From: DASRIA01 sp963816975
Lineage (GTDB): Bacteria; Actinomycetota; Thermoleophilia; Solirubrobacterales; JBBDJG01
Assembly: GCA_963816975.1 (NCBI GenBank)
Contig: CAWFMD010000006.1
Coordinates: 1-64,000, forward strand
Length of the DNA: 64,000 nucleotides
Direction of reading: 5' to 3'
The notes under the pieces were generated by a model that had not been told where the DNA came from, searched no databases, and saw nothing but the letters and a program-made list of their open reading frames with translations. Position 1 is the stretch's first letter, and each line of letters starts with the position of its first letter. Below, piece by piece: positions 48,203 to 56,877 of the stretch. Position numbers and translations under genes: made by a program.

Positions 48203-49084
48203 TCAGCTGACGACCGGCTGGGCCGCGACCGGCGCTCGCGCGGGGCGCTCGGCGGGGACGGCCTGGGCGGTTTCAGCGGACGGCGCGCCGCCGGTCTCGT
48301 AGACCGCTCCCTCGCGTGCCACCGAGACCGGCCCCGGAAACACACGGCAGGCGCACTGGCGCACCCACAGCTCGTCGAGCTCGTCCGATACATGCGTGAG
48401 GAGCACGCGCTTCACGTTCGCCCGCGATGCGTGCTCCGCGGCCTCGGCCGGCGTCAGGTGGCCGCGGATGCCGGTGCGCTCGGGGCGCGGCAGCGTCGCC
48501 TCGACGATCAACAGGTCGGTGTCCCGCGCGAACTCGACCAGCTGCTCGTTCGGCGAGCAGTCGGCGCCGTAGGTGATGCGCCCGCCCCCGTTCATCGAGG
48601 CGATGTCGATTGCGAAGGTCTCGGTGAAATGGGGTACGTCCTGGAACGTGAATCGCATCGAGCCGATCGCGATGTCCTCGTCGGGCGAGAACTCGCGCAT
48701 GTCGAACGCGTTCTCGATCAGGTCCTCGTTGCCCCACGCGCCCACGACACGCCGGAAGCACTCGGTCGCGCCCCGGGGCGCGTACAGCTTCGGCCGCGCC
48801 GGGTCGTCCGTGCCCGGCCAGCGGTCGACCGGCGTCGGCTGCTGGCGCGGCGCATAGGTCAGCGCATACGAGAACGGCACCAGGTCGAGGAAGTGGTCCG
48901 CGTGCAGGTGCGAGATCACCACGGCGTGCACCTTGGTGTAATCACGGAAGCGGCGCAGCTTCGAAAACACGCCGTTGCCACAATCGAGCAGCACGGTGGT
49001 GCCGCCCTCCTCGAGCAGGTAGCCACTACAGGCTCCGTCCGCGTCCTGCCAGGACGGGGACTTCCCGAGCACCGTCAACCGCAT
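48203..49084 (-). CDS. MBL-fold metallo-hydrolase
   Basis: 293 residues. The metallo-beta-lactamase motif is AVVISHLHADHFLDLVPFSY (near residue 60), and further ligands lie in QDVPHFTETFAIDI, RITYGADCSPNEQLVEFARD and VLLTHVSDELDELWV. The order resembles RNase Z-like / AIM-1-like single-domain hydrolases that act on phosphoesters. The C-terminal ~25 residues are a low-complexity Ala/Pro tail. It stands alone between hsp20 and the antiporter genes. Substrate unknown. Confidence 0.88.
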   Translation of the reverse strand: MRLTVLGKSPSWQDADGACSGYLLEEGGTTVLLDCGNGVFSKLRRFRDYTKVHAVVISHLHADHFLDLVPFSYALTYAPRQQPTPVDRWPGTDDPARPKLYAPRGATECFRRVVGAWGNEDLIENAFDMREFSPDEDIAIGSMRFTFQDVPHFTETFAIDIASMNGGGRITYGADCSPNEQLVEFARDTDLLIVEATLPRPERTGIRGHLTPAEAAEHASRANVKRVLLTHVSDELDELWVRQCACRVFPGPVSVAREGAVYETGGAPSAETAQAVPAERPARAPVAAQPVVS

Positions 49085-49183
49085 GAATCCCTCACCTCAA
49101 GTGCATTCTGACACCAAACCCGCCGCGCCCACCCAGCGTGTGACGGTAGTCACACAAGCGCTTGCAGCGCGGGACGCGGAATC

Positions 49184-50380
49184 ATGATCGATCCGCTGCT
49201 CGGCGCCGCGAGCGCCGCCGACACGCTCACGAGCCTGTTTCTCGTGCTGCTCGCCGCCAAGCTGGGGGACGAGCTGTTCAAGCGCATCAAGCAGCCGGCG
49301 GTCGTGGGCGAGATCCTGGCCGGCCTGCTGATCGGGCCGTCGGTGCTGGGGCTCGCCGAGCCGGACGAGGTGCTGGAGGTGTTCGCCGAGCTGGGCGTGG
49401 TCTTCCTGCTGTTCTGGGTCGGGCTGGAGACCCGCATCTCGGACCTGCGCGAAGTCGGCCGCCTGGCGGCGCTGGTCGGCATCCTCGGCGTCCTGATCCC
49501 GTTCGCGGGCGGGCTCGGCCTCGGGTTTGCGATCGGGGAGGATGCGGGCACGGCCGTCTTCCTGGCCGCGGCCCTGGTGGCGACCAGCGTCGGCATCACG
49601 TCGGCCGTGCTGCTCGAGCTGGGCGTCCTCGACACGCGCGCGAGCCGCACGATCCTCGGCGCCGCCGTGGTCGACGACGTGCTCGCGATGCTGGTCCTGG
49701 CGGTGGCCGTCGGCATTGCCGGCGCGGAGGGCAGCGGCGCCCCCCAGGTCGGCAACGAGCTCACGAGCGTGATCGTCGTGGCCGCGCTGGCGCTGACCTT
49801 CGTGGCGTTCTTCGCGCTGGGTGGGACACGGCTGCTGCGGCAGCGTCCCCAGCTCCTGCACGCCCCGCGTTTCTCCGAGTCCCCCCTGCTGCCCGCCGTG
49901 ATCGTCTGCCTGGGGCTGGCGGCGCTCGCCGCGCAGATCGGGCTGGCAGCGATCATCGGCGCGTTCCTCGCCGGGATGATCGTCGCCGAGACCCGCGATC
50001 AGCACCCGATCGAGGACGAGGTGGCCCCCCTGTATGCGTTCTTCCCGCCGTTCTTCTTCGTGTTCATCGGACTCCAGGTGGAGCTGGGGGCGCTGGCCGA
50101 CGCCGGGACGCTGCTGCTGCTGGCCGCGGTCACCGTGCTGGCCGCCGCGACCAAGCTCGTTGGCGGCTGGGCCGGCGCCCGCTCGCTCGGCCGCCGGGGA
50201 GCCCTGTTCGTGGCCGTGGGCATGGTGCCGCGCGGCGAGGTGGGAATCATCGTCGCCGGGATCGGCCGGGCTGCGGGGGTGATCGACAACGACCTGTTCG
50301 CGGTGATCGTCGGCATGTCGGTGCTCACCACGCTGGCCGTGCCGCCTGTGCTACGCAGACTCCAGGAAGCCGATCGGTAG
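49184..50380 (+). CDS. Cation:proton antiporter (CPA2/Kef type)
   Basis: 398 residues, about 12 helices. QPAVVGEILAGLLIGPSVLG, FLLFWVGLETRISDLREVG, LVATSVGITSAVLLELGVLD and the paired aspartates of ILGAAVVDDVLAMLVLAVAV are characteristic of Na+/H+ or K+/H+ exchange in the CPA2 family. The C-terminal PRGEVGIIVAGIGRAAGVI is also conserved. No TrkA-N or RCK domain follows the membrane part, so it is the short form. It converges with a CBS protein, separated by only 3 bp. Confidence 0.92.
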   Translation: MIDPLLGAASAADTLTSLFLVLLAAKLGDELFKRIKQPAVVGEILAGLLIGPSVLGLAEPDEVLEVFAELGVVFLLFWVGLETRISDLREVGRLAALVGILGVLIPFAGGLGLGFAIGEDAGTAVFLAAALVATSVGITSAVLLELGVLDTRASRTILGAAVVDDVLAMLVLAVAVGIAGAEGSGAPQVGNELTSVIVVAALALTFVAFFALGGTRLLRQRPQLLHAPRFSESPLLPAVIVCLGLAALAAQIGLAAIIGAFLAGMIVAETRDQHPIEDEVAPLYAFFPPFFFVFIGLQVELGALADAGTLLLLAAVTVLAAATKLVGGWAGARSLGRRGALFVAVGMVPRGEVGIIVAGIGRAAGVIDNDLFAVIVGMSVLTTLAVPPVLRRLQEADR

Positions 50381-50383
50381 GCG

Positions 50384-50860
50384 TCAGCCGCTTGCGTCGG
50401 AGCTCGACGAGATGAAGCGCTGCACCAGGTTGCGGAAGAAGTCGCTGCGCGTCACGACGGCGCGCACGCGGCCCTGCGTGGCGATCGGTATCACGAGCAC
50501 CCGGTGGTGCAGGAACAGCTCGGCCAGCTGCGTATCGGAGAAGTCGTCTTCCACGAGGACGTGATCGGTGGTGAGGTAGGTGCGCACGGGCTCGTTGCGG
50601 CAGGCCGCCCGGCGCTCGATCGAGGCATCGATGGAGGCGGACACGATCCGCGCGCTCGCCAGCGTGCCCACGTACCCGGGGAACAGCGCCGTCATGAATT
50701 CGCGCTCGCCGAAGATGCCCGCGAAGCTGCCGTCGTCCTCGACGGCGGGGAGCCCCGGCAGGCCGAGCTCGACCAAGCGCAGCACAGCTTTGCCGACCGT
50801 CTCGCTCACGGACAGCGGCTCGACCTCGATGAGGGTCTGTCTCACGATGGAGTCGGGCAT
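50384..50860 (-). CDS. CBS-domain pair protein
   Basis: 158 residues with two CBS domains: LSVSETVGKAVLRLVELGLP to GIFGEREFMTALFP (about 15-60), and YLTTDHVLVEDDFSDTQLAE to RAVVTRSDFFRNLVQRF (about 95-150). Such modules bind adenine nucleotides and regulate attached or partner proteins. Lying between two cation transporters, and 19 bp downstream of the NhaD-like gene, it may control that transporter; this is a position-based guess. Confidence 0.88.
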   Translation of the reverse strand: MPDSIVRQTLIEVEPLSVSETVGKAVLRLVELGLPGLPAVEDDGSFAGIFGEREFMTALFPGYVGTLASARIVSASIDASIERRAACRNEPVRTYLTTDHVLVEDDFSDTQLAELFLHHRVLVIPIATQGRVRAVVTRSDFFRNLVQRFISSSSDASG

Positions 50861-50879
50861 CTGTCACCTCCGGGGTTCG

Positions 50880-52142
50880 TCACAAGGCTATGTAGCGCAG
50901 CATGACGTAGGAAGCGGCCAGGGCGATGCTCACGAGCGTCACCGGGACGCCGATCTTGAGGAACGCGACGAAGCCGATCGGACTCCCGGCCCGCTCGGTC
51001 AGTCCGGCGGCCGCGACGTTGGCTGCCGCCGCGATCAGCGTGGCGTTGCCGCCGAAACACGCTCCCAGCGACAGCGCCCACCAGTACGCGTCGTCGCCGC
51101 TCTTGCCCTGCAGCTCGGTGACCACGGGCAGCATCGCCGTGGTGAACGGGATGTTGTCCACGACGGCGGAGCCGATCGCGCTGATCCCGATGATGCCCAT
51201 CAGCTCGGCCGTGCGATCCCCGCCGGTGAGATCCTGCGCGAACGTCGCGACCTCGCCGATCGCGCCGGTTGCCTCGAGCGCGCCCACCATCACGAACAGG
51301 GCGACGAAGAAGAAGAGGGTCGGCCACTCGATGCTCGACAGCGCCCTCTCGAGCGGAATCGTCGTCACCAGCAGGACCACGGCAGCTCCCGTGAGCGCAA
51401 CCGTGGCCGGCTCGATGTGCAGGGCCTGGTGGAAGAAGAACGCGAGGATCGTGGCGATGAGCACCGGTCCGGTCCGCCGCAGTTCCCGCGCGTCCCTGAT
51501 CGACGCCGACGCGTCCAGCCGCATCACGTAGTCGCGACTTCGATCGGAGATCTCGAAGGACCGCCGGAAGTAGACGTAGAGCAGTCCGATCACGAGGACG
51601 AAGGTGACCGCGACGATGGGAGCCAGGTTGATGATGAACTCGTTGAAGGAAAGCCCGGTGTGACCCGCGATGATGATGTTCGGCGGGTCGCCGATCAGCG
51701 TCGCGGTCCCACCGATGTTCGAGGCCACGATCTCGATGATGATCAGCGGGATCGGGTCGATGTCGAGCGTGTCGGCCAGCAGGAACGTGACCGGGACCAC
51801 GAGCAGGATCGTCGTGAGGTTGTCGAGCAGCGCCGAGAGGCCCGCGGTGGTGAGGGCCATGCTCATCACGACCGCGAACGGCCGGCCCCGCGAGAGCTGT
51901 CCGGCCTTCACGGCGACGTAGTCGTAGACCCCGGTCTGCTGGGTCACGAAGACCAGCACCATCATCCCGACCAGCAGGCCGATCGTGTTGAAGTCGACGG
52001 CCTCGATCGCCTTCTCCTGGTCGAACGCGGAGACGAACAGGGTCACGATCGCCGCGCCGAGCAGCGCGACCTTCGTGCGCTGCACGCGCTCGGTCGCGAT
52101 CAAGGCGAGCACGATCAGAAATGTGGCAACCGCGATCGCCAT
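50880..52142 (-). CDS. ArsB/NhaD-superfamily (SLC13-like) ion transporter
   Basis: 420 residues, about 11 helices. The motif EIVASNIGGTATLIGDPPNI (near residue 150) and its second-half counterpart AIGSAVVDNIPFTTAMLPVV define the NhaD/ArsB/CitM superfamily. Members carry Na+/H+ exchange, arsenite or di/tricarboxylate transport. No arsR or arsenate reductase is nearby, and the setting with a CPA2 antiporter and a CBS protein favours sodium/proton exchange. Start at ATG 52142. Confidence 0.9.
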   Translation of the reverse strand: MAIAVATFLIVLALIATERVQRTKVALLGAAIVTLFVSAFDQEKAIEAVDFNTIGLLVGMMVLVFVTQQTGVYDYVAVKAGQLSRGRPFAVVMSMALTTAGLSALLDNLTTILLVVPVTFLLADTLDIDPIPLIIIEIVASNIGGTATLIGDPPNIIIAGHTGLSFNEFIINLAPIVAVTFVLVIGLLYVYFRRSFEISDRSRDYVMRLDASASIRDARELRRTGPVLIATILAFFFHQALHIEPATVALTGAAVVLLVTTIPLERALSSIEWPTLFFFVALFVMVGALEATGAIGEVATFAQDLTGGDRTAELMGIIGISAIGSAVVDNIPFTTAMLPVVTELQGKSGDDAYWWALSLGACFGGNATLIAAAANVAAAGLTERAGSPIGFVAFLKIGVPVTLVSIALAASYVMLRYIAL

Positions 52143-52299
52143 CCCCGCCCCTAGGCCCCGGAGTGATGGGGCGCTGGGTCAACCGCGGTGATGAGTAGCA
52201 GTCGCGAGGCTGTGGGTGTCAAGAAGAACCTCGGGGGTCGCCGACGTGTCGCCGACCAGGCTTCCCGGCACACCGGGAGCCAGCATAGCGGGGCGCAGT

Positions 52300-52338
52300 G
52301 TCCCCGAGGGGCCCGCCTCCGGCCGGGCCCTCGGGGAC
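52300..52338 (-). terminator. Strong hairpin downstream of the small four-Cys gene
   Basis: An almost perfect 15-bp stem (GTCCCCGAGGG.. against ..CCCTCGGGGAC) with a 7-base loop, just after the stop at 52356. It has no T tract; likely terminates the small gene or insulates it from the transporter upstream. Confidence 0.5.
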
Positions 52339-52355
52339 GGTTGTAGGCGACAGCG

Positions 52356-52625
52356 CTACTGCGTCTGGGGGTACGGAGCGTCGAAGGCAAACTGGTCCGG
52401 CCGCCGACCCTGGCGGAACACGAAGGAGAGCTGGCGGGGCGGGCGCAGACCGTCGGGGTGGGCGGGCCGGAAGGTCGGGCACGGCTTCTTGTCCTCGAGC
52501 GCGCACAGCATGTTCTGGTGAAAGAAGCAGTCGTCGCAGCGCGGCTTGCGGGCGGTCCGCGCGACCGGCTTGGCGGCCGCCTGCTGGGCACCGACACTGA
52601 CGTCCAGAACAACCGTTTGCGGCAA
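52356..52625 (-). CDS. Small protein with four-cysteine motif, unknown function
   Basis: 89 residues from TTG 52625, chosen because AAGGAGG lies 7 bp upstream. A flexible start (VVLDVSVGAQQAAAKPVART) leads to RCDDCFFHQNMLCALEDKKP and CPTFRPAHPDGLRPP. The pattern C-x2-C-x3-H-x4-C-x7-C, with all residues close together, could hold a zinc ion or an iron-sulfur cluster. The rest, RQLSFVFRQGRRPDQFAFDA, looks structured. I do not recognise the family. It is oriented away from the metallophosphoesterase at 52842 and is easily missed because of its TTG start. Confidence 0.6.
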   Translation of the reverse strand: MPQTVVLDVSVGAQQAAAKPVARTARKPRCDDCFFHQNMLCALEDKKPCPTFRPAHPDGLRPPRQLSFVFRQGRRPDQFAFDAPYPQTQ

Positions 52626-52841
52626 CTCGCGCCTCCTTAGTCGTAAGCATGTTCGCGACCGAGCGCCACTCTCGCCGGGCAGCGTCCAGTTGTCCAGGCG
52701 AACATACGTACGCTTCGCGCAAATCGCCGGAAATTCGCTGCGGCCCCGCCGCGGCGTCGTCCGCACCACGCGGGAACGACGCCCTGCCGGGCGGGCGCGA
52801 GCACCGCGTGTGGAGGCGTCCGCCTCACGGCCGCTGTATAG

Positions 52842-54305
52842 ATGCGGGTCGTGCGCCGACTCCTCCCACGCCGCTCCTGGCTGCGATCTTGGCCGTTCGC
52901 GGTGATCGTGCTGGCGACCCTCACCGGGGCGATCGGCGCCCTCGGCATCTACCGGTCTGACCAGGACCTGTCCACCGGGACGGTGCGCCTGTCCGTCGAT
53001 CCGGGCCACGCCGGAGCGCTCGACATCTACGTCCCGCTGGTGGACTGGGGCGCGCGGTTCCACGCGGTGCGGCTGCCCGCGCGCCTCAAGATCGAGGCGC
53101 GGACGATCGAAAGCCAGGCGATCGGGCGCGTCGCCGGCGGCCAGGTCGACGTGGGCCGGCTGCGCCTGGAGGCGCGCGACGCGATCGAGACCTATATCCG
53201 GCGACTGGTGCTGCTGGTCGCGGGTGCTGCGCTCGCGCTCGGCGGCCTCGTGGCGCTGGCGCTGCGCGGAACCTCGCGCTATGGCCTGGCCCCGAAGCTG
53301 GCATGCGCGGGCGCCACCGCGGCGCTGGCGACGCTCAGCGTCGCACTGCTGCTTCCTCCACGAGAACCGGTCGAGAACCCCGACTACTACGCGAACGGAT
53401 CGGCGATCCCGGTGGCGCTCCAGGCGGCTCAGGACGCCACCCGTTCGGCCGACGCGATCAGCCAGGACCTCGACCAGCAACTGCTGAACCTGGCGCGCCT
53501 GATCTCGATTCCGCAGCAGCGTGCCGATCTGCGGCCCCTGCCGCGCCTCGCGCTCGCATCGGACCTGCACAACAACCTGCTGGCGTTGCCGGCGCTCGAG
53601 CGCGCGGCGCAGGGCGGCCCGCTGTTCTTCGCCGGCGACCTGACCACCAGCGGCGTGCCCCTGGAGGCGGCCCTCACGCGGGAGGTGGTGGGCGCGGGCA
53701 AGCCGTTCGTGTTCGTGTCCGGCAACCACGACTCCGACACGCTGGCCCGCGACCTCGCGCGGCGCGGGGCGATCGTGCTGACCCAGCGCGGACAGCTGCT
53801 GCCCGACGGTCGCCGCGGGGCCACGGTCGTGCGCGCCGGCGGGATCCGCGTGGCGGGCTACAGCGACCCGTTCGAGCGCCGGCGGGCCGAGGGGTATCGC
53901 GCCTTGCGCGAGCCGAACGCGACGGAGCGCCAGAAACGTGCCTTCTGGGACTGGCTGCGACCGCTGGTGGGACGGATCGATGCGGTGATGGTGCACTCGC
54001 CGGCGCTCGCCGAAAGGGCGCTCGAGGAGCTGCGCGCGGCCCCACCCGCCGCACCGCTGGTGTTCCTGACCGGCCATACCCACGAGCAGAAGCTGGTCGA
54101 GTCCGAACGCGTCGTGGTGCTGAACGGGGGCACCGTCGGCGGTGGCGGCGCCGGGAACTTCCACGAGAACCAGCCGTACGGGCTGGCAATCCTGACCTAC
54201 CAGGCCCGGCCTTCCTTCGCGCCGCTGGCGGCCGACCTGGTGCGGATCGATGCGCCCGCGGGATCGGCACAGGCCGAGCGGCACCTGATCGAGGCAGGCC
54301 GGTGA
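52842..54305 (+). CDS. Membrane-anchored metallophosphoesterase
   Basis: 487 residues from ATG 52842. N-terminal anchor FAVIVLATLTGAIGALGIY, an extracytoplasmic domain, then a hydrophobic pair (LLVAGAALALGGLVALALRG and LACAGATAALATLSVALLL) around residues 125-175. The phosphoesterase domain follows: RLALASDLHNNLLALPALER (first metal motif, DLH), PLFFAGDLTTSGVPLE (GD), FVSGNHDSDTLARDLA (GNHD) and VFLTGHTHEQKL (GHTH). All metal-binding motifs are intact. The domain probably faces the cytoplasm if the last helices end there; orientation is not certain. Substrate unknown. Confidence 0.88.
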   Translation: MRVVRRLLPRRSWLRSWPFAVIVLATLTGAIGALGIYRSDQDLSTGTVRLSVDPGHAGALDIYVPLVDWGARFHAVRLPARLKIEARTIESQAIGRVAGGQVDVGRLRLEARDAIETYIRRLVLLVAGAALALGGLVALALRGTSRYGLAPKLACAGATAALATLSVALLLPPREPVENPDYYANGSAIPVALQAAQDATRSADAISQDLDQQLLNLARLISIPQQRADLRPLPRLALASDLHNNLLALPALERAAQGGPLFFAGDLTTSGVPLEAALTREVVGAGKPFVFVSGNHDSDTLARDLARRGAIVLTQRGQLLPDGRRGATVVRAGGIRVAGYSDPFERRRAEGYRALREPNATERQKRAFWDWLRPLVGRIDAVMVHSPALAERALEELRAAPPAAPLVFLTGHTHEQKLVESERVVVLNGGTVGGGGAGNFHENQPYGLAILTYQARPSFAPLAADLVRIDAPAGSAQAERHLIEAGR

Positions 54306-54410
54306 GAGCGGCCTCGGCGCGAGCGACATGGGTGGAAGCACCCATGTCCGGCAGCGCAGCCGTGATCGAAGCTGGTACCCCCTGGGCGCGCGCGGCCGGA
54401 GGCCTGTCCC

Positions 54411-54454
54411 GTCCGGGGAAGCGGACAGGGATGTCCGGGGAAGAGGACAGGGAT
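54411..54454. repeat. Tandem pair of 22-bp repeats
   Basis: Two consecutive 22-bp units (GTCCGGGGAAGCGGACAGGG-AT type) at 54411-54432 and 54433-54454, differing at one base. Each unit can form a GTCC/GGAC stem. They lie between the metallophosphoesterase gene and the perfect palindrome at 54457. Confidence 0.8.
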
Positions 54455-54456
54455 CA

Positions 54457-54480
54457 GGGGGGCGGCCATGGCCGCCCCCC
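54457..54480. terminator. Perfect 24-bp palindrome, probable bidirectional terminator
   Basis: A fully self-complementary 24-bp sequence with GGGGGG and CCCCCC at its ends and GGCCATGGCC at its core. It sits between the + strand metallophosphoesterase and the - strand dehydrogenase, 152 bp and 44 bp from their stops, as expected for a shared terminator. Confidence 0.7.
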
Positions 54481-54523
54481 GCTTGATACGAGTGGCCCTC
54501 GGTAGTCCGAGGGCGACTCTCGG

Positions 54524-55483
54524 TCAGCTGCGCGACTCGGACTCGACCGGGGTGCACGGGTCACGCCCCGCGAGCACGGCGATCACGTTCGCGGCGACGA
54601 GCCGCGCCATCCCGTCCCGGGCCTCGCGGGTGGCGGACCCGATGTGGGGAAGCAACACCACGTTGTCGAGCCCGACGAGATCGGGCGGTACCCGCGGCTC
54701 GTCCTCGTACACGTCCAGGCCTGCGGCGGACAGCGGGCCGTCGATCAGCGCCGTCGCCAACGCCGCGCTGTCGACGAGACCGCCGCGCGACGTGTTCACG
54801 AGCACCGCGCCCGGCTTCATCCGACCCAGGGCGCGGCCGTCGATCAGGTGGCGTGTCTGCGGTGTGAGCGGGACGTGCAGCGTGACGAAGTCCGACCGCG
54901 CCAGCAAGTCGTCCAGGCGCACGTGCTCGGCGCTCGGTCCAGCTGCGCCCTGCGGACGGGGTGAGCGCGCGGTGTAGAGCAGTTGCACCGCGAAGCCCCG
55001 CAGCAGCTCGGCCACCCGAGTCCCGATCCGTCCCAGGCCGACGATGCCGACGACGCTGCCCGACAGCTCTCGGCCGAGCAGCTGCCCCGGTTCCCAGCCG
55101 CCCCACTCCCCCGCGCGCACCATGCGCTCCGCTTCGCCGATGCGCCGCGCGGCCGCCAGCATCAGCGCCACGGCGAGCTCGGCGGTGGCGTTCGTGAGGA
55201 CGTCCGGCGTGTTGGTGACGACCACGCCGCGCGCGCCGCAGGCCGCCAGGTCGATGTTGTCGTAGCCGACCGCGAAGTTCGCGACCACCTCGAGCGATTC
55301 GCCGGCGGCCTCCAACAGCTCGGCGTCCACCGGCACGGTCGGGTCGGCCACGATCGCGCTCGCGCCCGCCACCCGCGCCGTCAGATCTCCGGCACCGCCG
55401 TCGTCGAGGTCGAATTGCGCGGCCAGCAGCGCGCGCCCGGCCTCGGGCAGATGGCGCGCGATCACGACCCTGGGAGAAGCCAC
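54524..55483 (-). CDS. D-isomer 2-hydroxyacid dehydrogenase (hydroxypyruvate/glyoxylate reductase-like)
   Basis: 319 residues from GTG 55483, whose first base is the last base of the upstream stop (TAGTG). The catalytic Arg, Glu and His positions are in NTSRGGLVDSAALA, LDVYEDEPRVPPDL and VVLLPHIGSATREAR. The NAD site is GSVVGIVGLGRIGTRVAELL (near residue 146), and VVANFAVGYDNIDLAACGAR and NTPDVLTNATAELAVALML precede it. Typical of glyoxylate/hydroxypyruvate reductases. It reduces a 2-oxo acid with NAD(P)H in the cytoplasm; the exact substrate is uncertain. Co-directional with the DUF4260 and malate dehydrogenase genes. Confidence 0.92.
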   Translation of the reverse strand: MASPRVVIARHLPEAGRALLAAQFDLDDGGAGDLTARVAGASAIVADPTVPVDAELLEAAGESLEVVANFAVGYDNIDLAACGARGVVVTNTPDVLTNATAELAVALMLAAARRIGEAERMVRAGEWGGWEPGQLLGRELSGSVVGIVGLGRIGTRVAELLRGFAVQLLYTARSPRPQGAAGPSAEHVRLDDLLARSDFVTLHVPLTPQTRHLIDGRALGRMKPGAVLVNTSRGGLVDSAALATALIDGPLSAAGLDVYEDEPRVPPDLVGLDNVVLLPHIGSATREARDGMARLVAANVIAVLAGRDPCTPVESESRS

Positions 55484-55845
55484 TACACCCGTTGCAGATG
55501 CGTGTCCGAGAACGCGCTCGGGTACTTGAGGCCGTATCCGAGCAGGCGATCGACCCCGACGTGAGCCAGCCAGATCAGTGCCACCTGGACCGCGACGGGT
55601 GCGCCGCTCAGCACGCCGATCGTGCCGAGCACCAGCGGCCACGCCTCGAAGTGCACGACGTCGTAGAGCAGCGGCCCGGCGCGCCCACCGACCAGGTAGC
55701 CGAGCATCGACAGGTCGGGCGCGAGGATCAGCGCGGCGAATGCCAGCGCGCCGAAGCCTTCGTGCACGTACAGCGCGATCGCCGTCCCGCACAGAGCCCC
55801 GCCCTCGAGGCGCAGGAGCGTGCCCGGCAGCCGCCCCAGACTCAC
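55483..55845 (-). CDS. DUF4260 family membrane protein
   Basis: 120 residues from GTG 55845, 4 bp after the malate dehydrogenase stop (the ATG at 55887 would overlap that gene by 38 bp). Hydrophobic segments GGALCGTAIALYVHEGFG, ALAFAALILAPDLSMLGYLV and LVLGTIGVLSGAPVAVQVAL. The family motifs are APDLSMLGYL, YDVVHFEAWPL, IWLAHVGVDRLLGYGLKYPS and FSDTHLQRV. Function unknown. It is the middle gene of a three-gene run with the 2-hydroxyacid and malate dehydrogenases. Confidence 0.85.
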   Translation of the reverse strand: MSLGRLPGTLLRLEGGALCGTAIALYVHEGFGALAFAALILAPDLSMLGYLVGGRAGPLLYDVVHFEAWPLVLGTIGVLSGAPVAVQVALIWLAHVGVDRLLGYGLKYPSAFSDTHLQRV

Positions 55846-55849
55846 CGGG

Positions 55850-56785
55850 TCAGCGCTCGAGTGCCGCCATCGCGTCGACCAGCTCACGGACGGCCTCGGC
55901 GGAGCGATGCAGGTCGGCCTGCTCGGAGTCGGAGAGCTCGATCTCGATGATCTCCTCGACGCCGTCCTTGCCGAGCTTCACCGGCACGCCGACGAACAGG
56001 CCGTCGATGCCGTACTCACCCTGACACAGCGCCGCGCAGGGCAGCACGCGCTTCTGGTCATGCAGGATCGAGTCGACCATCTCGACCACCGCCGCGGAGG
56101 GCGCGTAGTAGGCCGACCCGGACTTCAGCAGCTTCACGACCTCGGCGCCCCCGTCGCGGGTGCGCTGCACGATCTCCTCGAGTCGGCCCGCGCCGATCCT
56201 CTGGGACACCGGCACGCCGGCCACGTTGGTGTAGCTCACGATCGGGACCATCGTGTCCCCGTGGCCGCCGAGCACGAAGCCCGTCACGTCCCGGGCGGAG
56301 ACGCCCAGCTCCCAGGCGAGGAAGGTGCGGAAGCGCGCCGAGTCGAGGATGCCCGCCATCCCGACGACCCGTTGGCGCGGGAAACCGGAGGCGTCGAGTG
56401 TCACATGACACATCGCGTCGAGTGGATTTGTGACACAGATGATGATCGAGTCGGGCGAGCGCTCGGAGACCTCGCGCGTCACTCCGCCGACGATGTCGCG
56501 GTTCGCGGCGAGCAGGTCGTCGCGGCTCATGCCGGGTTTGCGCGGCAGGCCCGACGTGATCACCACGATGTCGGAGCCGGACGTCTCCTCGTAACCGTTC
56601 GCGCCGACGATGTTCGGCTCGTATCCCACCACGGGGCCGGCCTGGTTCAGGTCGAGCGCCTTGCCCTGGGGCATGCCTTCCACGATGTCGACCAGGACCA
56701 CGTCGGCGTAGTCACGCTCCGCCAGTCGCTGTGCAGTGGTGGCACCCACATTCCCGGCTCCGACCACAGTGATCTTGCGTCTCAT
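55850..56785 (-). CDS. mdh: Malate dehydrogenase (LDH-like family)
   Basis: 311 residues from ATG 56785, with GGAAGGAAG upstream. Oxidises malate to oxaloacetate in the TCA cycle. The NAD site is KITVVGAGNVGATTAQRLAE; VVLVDIVEGMPQGKALDLNQ holds the NAD-specific Asp. The substrate-binding Arg lies in VVITSGLPRKPGMSRDDLL, where Arg in the RKPGMSR loop marks malate over lactate. The catalytic His is in GFVLGGHGDTMVPIVSYTNV, and Asp in the preceding NPLDAM region. Length is normal. It leads the run with DUF4260 and a hydroxyacid dehydrogenase. Confidence 0.95.
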   Translation of the reverse strand: MRRKITVVGAGNVGATTAQRLAERDYADVVLVDIVEGMPQGKALDLNQAGPVVGYEPNIVGANGYEETSGSDIVVITSGLPRKPGMSRDDLLAANRDIVGGVTREVSERSPDSIIICVTNPLDAMCHVTLDASGFPRQRVVGMAGILDSARFRTFLAWELGVSARDVTGFVLGGHGDTMVPIVSYTNVAGVPVSQRIGAGRLEEIVQRTRDGGAEVVKLLKSGSAYYAPSAAVVEMVDSILHDQKRVLPCAALCQGEYGIDGLFVGVPVKLGKDGVEEIIEIELSDSEQADLHRSAEAVRELVDAMAALER

Positions 56786-56877
56786 CGTGTTCGCTTCCTT
56801 CCTTTCGTGGTGAAACTCGCCAACGGATGTGAAAGAGTGCTTTCCTACCTGGAGCAAGCGACTTTTGAGGTGAAAGA
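56786..56877. promoter_or_regulatory. Divergent promoter region between mdh and the AT-hook gene
   Basis: This 92-bp region is clearly more AT-rich than its surroundings and carries a hairpin-like GAAAG-AGTG-CTTTC near 56832-56845. The two genes' ribosome-binding sites lie at its ends (GGAAGGAAG on the - strand, GAGGTGA on the + strand). Promoter elements are not clear enough to place. Confidence 0.4.

Noticed and set aside
52356..54557. 733-residue open frame on - through the metallophosphoesterase
   Set aside because: Only the last 89 residues carry a real motif and a ribosome-binding site; the rest is antisense shadow.
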